Below, in pieces: positions 24,667 through 37,530 of a stretch of DNA of 64,000 bases. The notes beneath the pieces were generated by a model that was not told the origin of the DNA, searched no databases, and saw nothing but the letters and a program-made list of their open reading frames with translations. This stretch comes from Aristolochia californica. Its lineage: Eukaryota > Streptophyta > Magnoliopsida > Piperales > Aristolochiaceae. How positions within the stretch are numbered: position 1 is the stretch's first letter; each line of letters starts with the position of its first letter. Location: contig JARWKL010000001.1 of the NCBI GenBank assembly GCA_029961685.1, positions 24,192,295 to 24,256,294 on the forward strand, read 5' to 3'. A program made the position numbers and the translations under genes.

Positions 24667-27600
24667 CAGGGATATTTAACTGAGTCTTGACTCCCAATCC
24701 ATAAGTCATTTCTTAGGGTAATATAGCCCATTACGCATGATAAATCACTTTTCAATCATATATGATCGTTGGGTCAGCTTTTTGTCTATGGGAAAAATAA
24801 TGGCTTGTTTGACTCGAGTAAATGTCGCAACGCACGTTCACTTGAGAATTTAATGAGCGTTTGTTATTCTCTTCAAAAGCTTTGGATCCATAGGTGATTT
24901 GCATCTTTAACATGTATAAAACATGCAGATCCATTTTTAAAGCATGTGTGGAGGAAATCTCTTTCTTATAAAATTCCAATCTGCTAGGGTTGAACTAGTG
25001 GAATTTCCCAAACTTGGACAACAAAACTTTTGCGTTCATTTGTGGTGTGTGAATAAATTTTCTTTACTTACATTTGTTATTGTTTTAATTTTTTTAACTC
25101 CAAAATTTTCAATTCGTTGTGATCTGTTTCCCTTTTATGTTTACGGGCTGAAGTAAGAGCGAAAACTCAAAGTTTTGTTTTAAGAAAAAGGGGTACATGT
25201 AGAATGGAAATGCTCAATGCACAAATGTAGAGAGAGATAATTCCAAAGAGTTTATGTAATTTTTAGGGATTGTAAGCTCTTCTTAGTTTTTAGATATCAG
25301 GTTTTGCAATCGTCGGGAAAAAGGGGGCAGTAGGGATTTTTAACTGAGTGTTGACTCCCAATCCATAAGTCATTTCTTAGCGTAATATAGCCCGTTACGC
25401 ATGATAAATCACTTTACAATCATCTACGATCGTTGGGTCAACTTTTTGTAGATGGGCTAAATAATGGCTTGTTGGAGTCAGGGAAATATTCCACCGCACA
25501 TTCACTTGAGAATTTAATGAGCGTTTGTTATTCTCTTCAAAAGCATTCGATCCATAGGTGATTTGCATCTTTAACATCTTTAAAACATGCATATCCATTT
25601 TTAAAGCATGTGTGGAGGAAATCTCTTTCTTAATAAATTACAATCTGTTAGGGTTGAACTAGTGAAATTTCCCAAACTTGGACAACAAAACTTTTGTGAT
25701 GATTTGTGGTGTGTGAATAAATTTTCTTTACTTACATTTGTTATTGTTATAAATTTTTTAAGTCCAAAATTTTCATTTTTTTGTGATCTGTTTGCCTTTT
25801 ATGTTTACGGGATGTAGGGAGACCGAAAGCTCAAAGTTTTGTTTTAAGAAAAAAGGGTACATCTACAATGGATGCTCAATGCACAAATGTAGAGAGAGAT
25901 AATTCCAAAGAGTTCTGTAATTTTTTGGGATTGTAAGCTCTTCTTAGTTTTTATATATTAGGTTTTGCAATCGTAGGGAAAAAGGGGGAGGCATGGATTT
26001 TTAACTGAGTCTTGACTCCCAATCCATAAGTCATTTCTTAGGGTAATGTAGCCCGTTATGCATGATAAATCACTTTACAATCATCTATGATCGTTGTGTC
26101 AGCTTTTTGTAGATGGGCAAAATAATGGCTTGTTTGACTCGGGTAATTATCCCACCGCACGTTCATTTGAGAATTTAATGAGCGTTTGTTATTCTCTTCA
26201 AAAGCTTTGGATCCATAGGTGATTTTCATCTTTAACATGCTTAAAACATGCATATCCATTTTTAAAGCATGTGTGGAAGAAATCTCTTTCTTATAAAATT
26301 CTAATCTGTTAGGGTTGAACTAGTGGAATTTCCCAAACTTGGATAACAAAACTTTTGTGTTCATTTGTGGTGTGTGATTAAATTTTCTATACTTACATTT
26401 GTTATTTTTTTAAATTTTTTAACTCCAAAATTTTCATTTTGTTGTGATCTATTTGCCTTTTATGTTTACGGGATGAAGGGTGAGCGAAAGCTCAATGTTT
26501 TGTTATAAGAAAAAAGAGTACATCTCGAATGGAAATGCTTAATGCACAAATGTAGGGAGAGATAATTCCAAAGAGTTTCTGTAATTTTTAGGGATTTTAA
26601 GCTCTTCTTAGTTTTTATATATCTGGTTTTGCAATCGTTGGGAAAAAGGGCGAGGCGGGAATTTTTAACTGAGTCTTGACTCCCAATCCATAAGTCATTT
26701 CTTAGGGTAATATAGCCCATTACGCATGATAAATCACTTTACAATCATCTATGATAGTTGGGTCAGCTTTTTGTAGATGGGCAAAATAATGGTTGTTTGA
26801 CTCGGGTAAATATCCCACCGCACGTTCACTCGAGAATTTAATGAGCGTTTCTTATTCTCTTCAAAAGCTTTGGATCCATAGGTGATTTGCATCTTTAACA
26901 TGTTTCAAACATGCAAATCCATTTCTTAAGCATGTGTGGAGGAAATCTCTTTCTTATAAAATTCCAAGCTATTAGGGTTGAACTAGTGGAATTTCCGAAA
27001 CTTGGACAACCAAACTTTTGTATTCATTTGTGGTGTGTGAATAAATTTTCTTTACTTACATTTGTTATTGTTTTTAACGTTTTCCGTACATGAACTCTAA
27101 AATTGTCGTTTTGTTGTGATCTATTTGCCTTTTTGGTTTGTGGGATGAATGGAGAGCGAAAACTCAAAGTTTTGATTTATGAAAAAAGTGTACATCTAAA
27201 ATGAAAATGCACAGTGCACAAATGTAGAGCGAGATAATTCCGAAGAGTTTCTGTAATTTTTAGGGATTCTAAGGTCGTTATAGTTTTTATATATCAGGTT
27301 TTGCAATCGTCGGGAAAAAGGGGGAAGCTGGGATTTTTAACTGAGTGTTGACTCCCAATCCATAAGTCATTTCTTAAGGTGATATAGCCCATTACGCATG
27401 ATAAATCACTTTACAATCATCTATGATCATGTGGTCAGCTTTTTGTAGATGGGCAAAATAAAGGCTTGTTTGACTCGGGTAAATATTCCACCTCACGTTC
27501 GCTTGAAAATTTAATGAGCGTTTGTTATTCTCTTCAAAAACTTTGGATCCATGTATGATTTGCATCCTGAACATGTTTCAAATATGCATATCCATTTTTA

Positions 27601-28063
27601 AAGCATGTGTGGAGGAAATCTCTTTCTTATAAAATTCCAAGCTGTTAGGGTTGAACTAGAGGAATTTCCAAAACTTGGACAACAAAACTTTTGTATTCAT
27701 TTGTGGTGTGTGAATAAATTTTTTTTACTTAAATTTGGTATTGTTTTAATTTTTTTCCGTACTTGAACTCTAAAATTTTCGTTTTATTGTGATCTATTTG
27801 CCATTTTGGTTTACAGGATGAAGGGAGAGCGAAAACTCAAAGTTTTGATTTATCAAAAAAGTTTACACCTAGAAAGAAAATGCACAGTGCACAAATGTAG
27901 AGCGAGATAATTCCAAAGCGTTTCTGTAATTTTGTGGGATTCTAAGGTCTTTTTAGTTTTTATATATCAGTTTTTGCAGTAGTTGGGAAAAAGGGGAAGC
28001 AGGGATTTTCAACTGAGTGTTGACACCCAATCCATAAGTCATTTGTTAGGGTAATATAGGCCG

Positions 28064-28734
28064 TTACGCATGATAAATCACTTTACAATCATCCATGATC
28101 GTTGGGTCAGGTTTTTGTAGATGGGCAAAATAATGGCTTGTTGGACTCGGGTAAATATTCCACCGCACGTTCACTTGAGAACTTAATGAGCGTTTGTTAT
28201 TCTCTTCAAAAGCTTTGGATCCATAGGTGATTTGCATCTTTAACATGTTTAAAACATGCATATCCATTTTTAAAGCATATGTGGAGGAAATCTCTTTCTT
28301 ATAAAATTCGAAGCTGTTAGGGTTGAATTAGAGGAATTTCCCAAACTTGGACAAAAAAAGTTTTGTGTTCATTTGTGGTGTGTGAATAAAATTTCTTTAC
28401 TTACATTTGTTATTGTTTTAAATTTTTTCCGTATTTGAACTCAAAAATTTTCCTTTTGTTGTGATCTATTTGCCTTTTTGGTTTACGGGATGAAGGGAGA
28501 GCGAAAACTCAAAGTTTTGATTTATGAAAAAAGTGTACATCTAAAATGAAAATGCCCAGTGCACAATGTAGAGCGAGATAATTCCAAAGTGTTTCTGTCA
28601 TTTTTAAGGATTCTAAGGTCTTTTTAGTTTTTATATATCAGGTTTTGCAATCGTCGGGAAAAGGGGGAAGCTGGGATTTTTAACTGAGTGTTGACTCCCA
28701 ATCCATAAGTCATTTCTTAGGGTAATATAGCACG
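28064..28734 (+). repeat. Reference unit, Y-L type
   Basis: Long form with TTTTTTCCGTATTTGAACTC near 28,425. Y block: GTTTTGATTTATGAAAAAAG, CATCTAAAATGAAAATG (no XbaI site), CAGTGCAC and GAGCGAGATAATT. The first dyad is CATGTTTAAAACATG. The unit also carries the GAGAACTTAATGAG variant typical of the HOR-1 L unit. Confidence 0.85.
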
Positions 28735-30068
28735 TTACGCATGATAAATCACTTTACAATCATATGATCGTTGGGTCAACTTTTTGTAGACGGGCAAAAT
28801 AATGGCTTGTTTGACTCGGGTAAATATCCCACCGAATGTTCATTTGAAAATTTAATGAGCGTTTTTTATTCTCTTCGAAAGCTTTCGATCCATAGGTGAT
28901 TTGCATATTTAACATGTTTAAAACATGCATATCCATTTTTAAAGCATGTGTGGAGGAAATCTCTTTCTTACAACATTCCAATCTTTGAGGGTTGAACTAG
29001 TGGAATTTCCCAAACTTGGACAACAAAACTTTTGTGTTCATTTATGGTGTGTGAAAAATTTTCTTTACTTACATTTGTTATTGTTTTAAATTTTTTAACT
29101 CTAAAATTTTCATTTTGTTGTGATCTGTTTGCCTTTTATTTTTACGGGATGAAGGAAGAGTGAAAACTCAAAGTTTTGTTTTATGAAAAAAGGGTATATC
29201 TAGAATTGAAATGCTCAATGCACAAATGTAGAGATAGATAATTCCAAAGAGTTTCTGTAATTTTTACGGATTGTACGCTAATCTTAGTTTTTATATAACA
29301 GGTTTTGCAATCGTCGAGAAAAAGGGGGAGGCATGGATTTTTATCTGAGTCTTGACTCCCAATCCATAAGTCATTTATTAGGGTAATATAGCCCATTACG
29401 CATGATCAATCACTTTACAATCATCTATGATCGTTGGGTCAGCTTTTTGTAGATGGGCAAAATAATGGCTTGTTTGACTCGGGTAAATATCCCACCGCAA
29501 GTTCACTTGAGAATTTAATGAGTGTTTGTTTTTCTCTTCAAAAGCTTTGGATCCATAGGTGATTCGCATCTTTAACATGATTCAAACATGCAAATCCATT
29601 TTTTAAGCATGTGTGGAGGAAATCTCTTTCTTATAAAATTCCAAGCTGTTAGGGTTGAACTAGTGGAATTTCCCAAACTTGGACAACAAAACTTTTGTAT
29701 TCAATTGTGGTGTGTGAATAAATTTTCTTTACTTACATTTGTTATTGTTTTAAATATTTTCCGTACATGAACTCGAAAATTTTCGTTTTGTTGTGATCTA
29801 TTTGCCTTTTTGGTTTACGGGATGAAGACAGTGCGTAAACTCAAAGTTTTGATTTATGAAAAAAGTGTACATCTAAAATTAAAATGCACTGTGCACAAAT
29901 GTAGAGCGAGATAATTCCTAAGAGTTTCTTTAATTTTTAGGGATTCTAAGGTCTTTATAGTTTTTATATATCTGGTTTTGCAATCGTCGGGAAAAAGGGG
30001 GAAGCAGGGATTTTTAACTGAGTGTTGACTCCCAATCCATAAGTCATTTCTTAGGGTGATATAGCCCA

Positions 30069-33000
30069 TTAAGCATGATAAATATCTTTACAATCATCTA
30101 TGATCTTTGGGTCAGCTTCTTATAGATGGGCAAAATAATGGCTTGTTGGACTCGGGTAAATATTCCACCGCACGTTCACTTGAGAATTTAATGAGCTTTT
30201 GTTATTCTCTTCAAAAGCTTTGGATCCATAGATGACTTTCATCTTTAACATGTTTAAAACATGCATATCCACTTTTAAAGCAAGTGTGGAGGAAATCTCT
30301 TTCTGATAAAATTCCAAGCTGTTAGGGTTGAACTAGAGGAATTTCCCAAACTTGGACAACAAAACTTTTGTGTTCATTTGTGGTGTGTGAATAAATTTTC
30401 TATACTTAAATTTGTTAATCTTTTAAATTTTTTCCGTATTTGAACTCCAAAATTTTCATTTTGATGTGATCTATTTGCCTTTTTTTGTTTACGGGACGAA
30501 GGGAGAGCGAAAACTCAAAGTTTTGATTTATGAAAAAAGTGTACATCTAAAATGAAAATGCACAGTGCACAAATGTAGAGCAATATAATTCCAAAGAGTT
30601 TCTGATATTTTTAGGGATTCTAAGGTCTTTATATTTTTTTGATATCAGGTTTTGCAATCGTCGGGAAAAAGGGTGAAGAAGGGATTTTTAACTAAATGTT
30701 GACTCCCAATTCATAAGTCATTTCTTTGGCTAATATAGCCCGTTACACATGATAAATCACTTTACAATCATCTATGATCGTTGGGTCAGCTTTTTGTAGA
30801 TGGGCAAAATAATGGCTTGTTGGACTCGCGTAAATCTTTCACTGCATGTTCACTTGAGAACTTAATGAGCGTTTGTTATTCTCTAGAAAAGCTTTGGATC
30901 CATAGGTGATTTGCATCTTTAACATGTTTAAAACATGCATATCCATTTTTAAAGCATGTGCAGAGGAAATCTCTTTCTTATAAAATTCCAAGTTGTTAGG
31001 GTTGAACTAGAGGAATTTCCCAAACTTGGACAACAAAAACTTTGTGTTCATTTGTGGTGTGTGAATAAATTTTCTTTACTTACATTTGTTACTGTTTTAA
31101 ATTTTTTAACTCCAAAATTTTAGATTTGTTGTGATCTGTTTGCCTTCTATGTTTACGGGATGAAGGGAGAGCGAAAACTCAAAGTTTTGTTTTAAGAAAA
31201 AAGTGTATATCTAGAATGGAAATGCTCAATGCACAAATGTAGAGAGAGATAATTCCAAAGAGTTTCTGTAATTTTTAGGGATTGTAAGCTCTTCTTAGTT
31301 TTTACATATCAGGTTTGGCAATCGTCGGGAAAAAGGGGGAGGCAGGGATTTTTAACTGAGTCTTGACTCCTAATCCATAAGTCATTTCTTAGGGTATTAT
31401 AGCCAATTACGCATGATAAATCACTTTACAATCATTTATGATCGTTGGGTCAGCTTTTTGTACACGGGCAAAATAATGGGTTGTTTGACTCGGGTAAATA
31501 TCCCACCGCAAGTTCATTTGAGAATTTAATGAGCGTTTTTTATTCTCTTCAAAAGCTTTGGATCCATAGGTGATTTGCATCTTTAACATGTTTTAAACAT
31601 GCATATCCATTTTTAAAGCATGTGTGGAGGAAATCTCTTTCTTATAAAATTCCAATATGTTAGGGTTGAACTAGTGGAATTTCCAAAACTTGGACAAGAA
31701 AACGTTTGTGATCATTTGTGGTGTGTGAATAAATTTTCTTTACTTACAGTTTTTATTGACTTAAATTTTTTAACTCCAAAATTTTCATTTTGTTGTGATC
31801 TGTTTGCTTTTTATGTTTACGGGATGAAGGGAGAGCGAAAACTCAAAGTTTTGTTTTAAGAAAAAAGAGTACATCTCGAATGGAAATGCTCAATGCAAAA
31901 ATGTAGAGAGAGATAATTCCAAAGAGTTTCTGTAATTTTTAGGGATTCTTAGGTCTTTATAGTTTTTATATATCAGGTTTTGCAATCGTCGGGAAAAAGG
32001 GGGAAGCAGGGATTTTTAACTAAATGTTGACTCCCAATCCATAAGTCATTTCTTTGGGTGATATAGCCTGTTATGCATGATAAATCACTTTACAGTCATC
32101 TATGATCATTGGGTCAGCTTTTTGTAGATGGGCAAAATAATGGCTTGTTGGACTCGGGTAAATATTCCACCGCACGTTCACTTGAGAATTTAATGAGTGT
32201 TTGTTATTCTCTTCAAAAGTTTTGGATCCATAGGTGATTTGCATCTTTAACATGTTTAAAACATGCATATCCACTTTTAAAGCATGAGTGGACGAAATCT
32301 CTTTCTTATAAAATTCCAAGCTTTTAGGGTTGAACTAGAGGAATTTCCCAAACTTGGACAACAAAACTTTTGTGTTCATTTGTGTTGTGTGAATAAATTT
32401 TCTTTACTTACATTGGTTATTATTTTAAATTTTTTCCGTATTTGAACTCCAAAATTTTCATTTTGATGTGATCTATTTGCCTTTTTGTTTTACTGGATAA
32501 AGGGAGAGCGAAAACTCAAAGTTTTGATTTATGAAAAAAGTGTACATCTAAAATGAAAATGCACAATGCACAAATGTAGAGCGGGATAATTCCAAAGAGT
32601 TTCTATAAGTTTTAGGGATTCTAAGGTCTTTTTAGTTTTTATATATCAGGTTTTGCATTCGTCGGGAAAAAGGGGGCAGGAGGGATTTTTAACTGAGTGT
32701 TGACTCCCAATCTATAAGTCATTTCTTAGGGTAATATTGCCGGTTACGCATGATAAATCACTTTAAAATCATCTATGATCGTTGGGTCAGCTTTTTGTAG
32801 ATGGGCATAATGGCTTGTTGGACTCGGGTAAATATTCCACCGCACGTTCACTTGAGAACTTAATGAGCGTTTGTTATTCTCTTCAAAAGCTTTGGATCCA
32901 TAGGTGATTTGCATCTTTACCATGTTTAAAACATGCATATCCATTTTTAAAGCATGTGTGGAGGAAATCTCTTTCTTATAAAACTCCAATCTGTTTGGGT

Positions 33001-33404
33001 TGAACTAGTGGAATTTCGAAAACATGGACAATAAAACTTTTATGATCATTTGTGGTGTGTGAATTAATTTTCTTTACTTTCATTTGTTACTGTTTTAAAT
33101 TTTTTAACTCCAAAATTTTCATTTTGTTGTGATCTATTTGCCTTTTATGTTTACGGGATGAAGGGAGAGCGAAAACTCAAAGTTTTGTTTAACAAAAAAA
33201 GTGTACATCTAGAATTGAAATGTTCAATGCACAAATGTAGAGAGAGATAATTCCAAAGAGTTTCTATAATTTTTAGGGATTGTAAGCTCTTTTTAGTTTT
33301 TATATACAAGGTTTTTCAATCGTCGGGAAAAAGGGGGAGGCATGGATTTTTAACTGTGACTTGACTCCCAATCCATAAGTCATTTCTTAGGGTCATATAG
33401 CCCG
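30069..33404 (+). repeat. Zone 6: trimer block, HOR-1 copy 3
   Basis: Anchors lie at 30,069, 30,743, 31,407, 32,071 and 32,744. From 30,743 on, each is exactly 17,387 bp (30,743: 17,386) from its counterpart in copy 2. Shared markers are GAGCAATATAATTCC (13,192 and 30,579), GAGAACTTAATGAG, GATCATTTGTGG and the 3-bp-deleted GGGCATAATGG. Similarity to copy 2 extends from about 30,327 to 33,111. Copy 3 is visibly more diverged from copies 1 and 2 than they are from each other. Confidence 0.85.
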
Positions 33405-36399
33405 TTACGCATGATAAATCACTTCACAATCATCTATGATCGTTGGGTCAGCTTTTTGTGGATGGGCAAAATAATGGCTTGTTTGACTTGGTTAAATATT
33501 CCACCGCACGTTCACTTGAGAATTTAATGAGCGTTTGTTATTCTCTTCAAAAGCTATGGATCCATAGGTGATTTGCATCTTTAACATGTTTAAAACATGC
33601 ATATCCATTTTTAAAGCATGTGTGGAGGAAATCTCTTTCTTATAAAATTCCAAGCTGTTAGGATTGAACTAGAGGAATTTCCAAAACTTGGACAACAAAA
33701 TTTTGTGTTCATTTATGGTGTGTGAATAAATTTTCTTTACTTACATTGGTTATTGTTTTAAATTTTTTCCGTACTTGAACTCCAAAATTTTCGTTTTGTT
33801 GTCATCTATTTGCCTTTTTGGTTTACGGGATGAAGGGAGAGTGAAAACTCAAAGTTTCAATTTATGAAAAAAGTGTACATCTAAAATGAAAATTCACAGT
33901 GCACATATTTAGAGCAAGATAATTCCAAAGAGTTTCAATAATTTTTATGGATCCTAAGGTCTTTTTAGTTTTTATATATCAGGGTTTGCAATCGTCGGGA
34001 AAATGGGGGAAGCAGGGATTTTAAACTGATTGTCGACTCCTAATCCATAAGTCATTTTTTTGGGTAATATAGACCGTTACACATGATAAATCACTTTACA
34101 ATCATCTATGATCGTTGGTTCAGCTTTTCTAGACGGGCAAAATAATGGCTTGTTTGACTCGGGTAAATATCACACCGCACGTTCATTTGAGAATTTAATG
34201 AGCGTTTGTTATTCTCTTCAAAAGCTTTGGATAAATAGGTGATTTGCATCTTTAACATGTTTAAAACATGCATATCCATTTTTAAAGCATGTGTGGAGGA
34301 AATCTCTTTCTTATGAAATTCCAAGCTGTTAGGGTTGAACTAGAGGAATTTCCGAAACTTGGACAACAAAACTTTTGTGTTCATTTGTGGTGTGTGAATA
34401 AATTTTATTTACTTACATTAGTTATTGTTTTAAATTTTTCCTGTACTTGTACTCCAAAATTTTCATTTTGTTGTGATCTATTTGCCTTTTGGTTTACGGG
34501 ATGAAGGGAGAGCAAAAACTCAAAGTTTTGATTTATGAAAAAAGTGTACATCTAAAATGAAAATGCACAGAGCATAAATATAAAGGGAGATAATTCCAAA
34601 GAGTTTCTGTAATTTTTAGGGATTCTAAGGTCTTTTTAGTTTTTATATATCAAGTTTTGCAATCGTTGGGAAAAAGGGGGAAGCAAGGATTTTTAACTGA
34701 GTGTTGACTGCCAATCCATAAGTCATTTCTTAGGGTAATATAGCCCGTTACGCATGATAAATATCTTTACAATCATCTATGATCGTTGGGTCAGCTTTTT
34801 GTAGATGGGCAAAATAATGGCTTGTTGGACTCGAGTAAATATTTCACCGCACGTTCACTTGAGAATTTACTGAGCGTTTGTTATTTTCTTCAAAAGCTTT
34901 GGATCCATAGGTGATTTGCATCTTTAACATGTTTAAAACATGCATATCCATTTTTAAAGCATGTTTGGAGGAAATCTCTTTCTTATAAAATTCCAAGCTG
35001 TTATGGTTGAACTAGAGAAATTTCCCAAACATGGACAACAAAAGTTTTGTGTTCCTTTGTGGTGTGTGAATAAATTTTCTTTATTTACTTTTGTTATTTT
35101 TTAAAATTTTTTCCGTACTTGAACTCCAGAATTTTCATTTTGTTGTGATCTATTTGCCTTTTTGGTTTACGGGATGAAGGGAGAGCGAAAACTCAAAGTT
35201 TTGATTTATGAAAAAAGTGTACATCTAAAATTAAAATGCACAGGGCACAAATGTAGAGCGAGATAATTCCAGAGTGTTTTTGAAATTTTTAGGGATTCTA
35301 AGGTCTTTTTATATATCAGGTTTTGCAATCGACGGGAAAAAGGGAAAGCAGGGATTTTTAACTGAGTGTTGACTCCCAATCCTTAAGTAATTTCTTAGGG
35401 TAATATAGCCCGTTACGCATGATAAATCACTTTACAATCATCTATGATCGTTGGGTCAGCTTTTTGTAGCCGGGCAAAATAATGGCTTGTTTGACTCGGG
35501 TCAATATCGCACCGCACGTTCACTTGAGAATTTAATGTGTGTTTTTTATTCTCTTCAAAATCTTTGGATCCATAGGTGATTTGCATCTTTAACATGTTTA
35601 AAACATGCATATCCATTTTAAAAGCATGTGTGAAGAAAATCTCTTTCTTATAAAATTTCAAGCTGTTAGGGTTTAACTAGTGGAATTTCCCAAACATGGA
35701 CAACAAAACTTTTGTGTTCATTTGTGGTGTGTGAATAAATTTTCTTTACTTTCATTTGTTGTTGTTTTAAATTTTTTCTGTGCTTGAACTCCCAAATTTT
35801 AATTTTGTTGTGATCTATTTGCCTTTTTGGTTTACGGGATGAAGGGAGAACGAAAACTCAAAGTTTTGATTGATGAAAAAAGTGTAGACCTAAAATGAAA
35901 ATGCACAACGTACAAATGTAGAGCGAGATAATTCCAAAGAGTTTCAATAATTTTTAGAGATTCTAAGGTCTTTTTAGTTTTAATATATCAGGTTTTGCAA
36001 TCCTGGGAAAAAGGGGGAAGTTGGGATTTTTAACTGAGTGTTGACTCCCAATCCGTAAGTCATTTCTTAGGGTAATATATCCCGTTACGCATGATAAAAC
36101 ACTTTACAATCATCTACGATCGTTTGGTCAGCTTTTTGTAGACGGGCAAAATAATGGCTTGTTTGACTCAGGTAAATATCCCACCGCACGTTAATTTGAG
36201 AAGTTAATGAGGGTTTGTTATCCTCTTCAAAAGCTTTGGATCCATAGGTGATTTGCATCTTTAACATGTTTAAAACATGCATATCCATTTTTAAAGCATG
36301 TGTGGAGGAAACCTTTTTCCTATAAAATTCCAATCTGTTAGGGTTGAACTAGTGGAATTTCAAAACCTTAGACAATAAAACTTTTGTGTTCATTAGTGG

Positions 36400-37500
36400 T
36401 GTGTGAATAAATTTTCTTTACTTAAATTTTTTATTGTTTTAAATTTTTTAGCTCCAAAATTTTCATTTTGTTGTGATCTGTTTGCCTTTTATGTTTACCG
36501 GATGATGGGAGAGAGAAAACTCAAAGTTTTGTTTGAAGAAAAAAGAGTACATCTAGAATGGAAATGCTCAATGCACAAATGTAGAGAGAGATAATTCCAA
36601 AGAGTTTCTTTAATTTTTAAGGATTGTAAGCTCTTCTTAGGTTTTAGATACCAGGTTTTGCAATCGTCGGGAAAAAGGTGGAGGCAAGGATTTTTAACTG
36701 AGTCTTGACTCCCAATCCGTCAGTCATTTCTTAGGGTAATATAGCCCGTTACGCATGATAAATCACTTTACAATCATCTATGATCGTTGGGTCAGCTTTT
36801 TGTAGATGGGCAAATTAATGGCTTGTTTGACTCAAGTAAATATCCCAGCGCACGTTCACTTGAGAATTTAATGAGCGTTTATTATTCTCTTCAAAAGCTT
36901 TGGATACGTAGATGATTTGAATCTTTAGCATGTTTAAAACATGCAAATCGATTTTTTAAGCATGTGTGGAGGAAATCGCTTTTGTTAGAAAATTCCAAGC
37001 TGCTAGGGTTGAACTTGTGGAATTTCCCAGACTTGGACAACAAAACTTTTGTATTCATTTGTGGTGTGTGAATAAATTTTGTTTTTTTACATTTGTTATT
37101 GTTTAAAATTTTTTCCGTACATGGTTTACGGGATGAAGGAAGAGCGAAAACTCAATGTTTTGATTTATGAAAAAATTGTACATCTCAAATGAAAATGCAC
37201 AGTGCACAAATGTAGAGCGAGATAATTCACTAGAGTTTCTGTAATTTTTAGGGATTCTAAGGACTTTTTAGTCTTTATATATCAGGTTTTGCAATCGTCG
37301 GGAAAAAGGGGGAAGCATGAATTTTTAACTGAGTGTTGACTCCCAATCCATATGTCTTTTCTTAGGGTAATATAGCCCGTTACACATGATAAATCACTTT
37401 ATAATCATCTATGATCGTTAGGTGAGCTTTTTGTAGATGGGCAAAATAATGGCATGTTTGACTCGGGTAAACATCCTGCCGCACGTTCACTTGAGAATTT
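36400..37500 (+). repeat. Block duplication, left copy (pairs with ~39,660-40,760)
   Basis: Shared markers in order: TTTGAAGAAAAAAGAG or TTTGAACAAAAAAGAG, CTTAGGTTTAGATAC-like, AAAAAGGTGGAGGCAAGG, (A/G)TCAGTCATTTC, GATTTGAATCTTTAGCATG, GCAAATCGATTTTTTAAGC, GAAATCGCTTTTGTTA, and a 43-bp deletion giving GTACATGGTTTACGGG. So many rare variants in one order show copying of the segment, not convergence. Confidence 0.85.
37117..37128 (+). other. 43-bp deletion, shared with 40,375-40,386
   Basis: GTACATG joins GTTTACGGG, dropping the AACTCC...CTTTTTG segment that normally follows the 9-bp long-form insert. The same breakpoint occurs at 40,379-40,383 in the duplicate block. The plus-strand frame is shortened in both. 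Confidence 0.85.
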
Positions 37501-37515
37501 AATGAGCGTTTGTTA

Positions 37516-37530
37516 TTCTCTTTAACATGT
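37516..37530 (+). other. 34-bp deletion (D allele), first of three copies
   Basis: TTATTCTCTTTAACATG replaces a version 34 bp longer. The piece between CTCT and TTAACATG is lost, taking the HindIII and BamHI sites. The same breakpoint is at 46,730-46,745 and 52,594-52,610. CT-rich microhomology (CTCTT/ATCTTT) lies at the edges. Confidence 0.85.

Larger units (their letters stand above)
24067..30068 (+). repeat. Zone 5: duplicated four-unit block, ~2,676-bp period
   Basis: Anchors lie at 24,067, 24,731, 25,395, 26,056, 26,720, 27,392, 28,064, 28,735 and 29,396. Units 25,395/26,056/26,720/27,392 correspond to 28,064/28,735/29,396/30,069 at offsets of 2,669-2,679 bp. Markers in order are TTGGA(C/G)TC with ATTCCACCGCAC, CGTTCATTTGA-type, CCCATTACGCATG, and AAATTTTCGTTTTGTTG-like. 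Four S units in a row occupy 24,067-26,719; elsewhere S and L mix. Confidence 0.78.

Noticed and set aside
26466..29396. A second minus-strand frame whose ATG overlaps the stop of the first as TAATG (26,720 and 29,396)
   Set aside because: Overlap arises only where the anchor reads CCCATTA instead of CCCGTTA, a CpG-type change. The two frames look like a coupled operon only by coincidence, and most units lack it.
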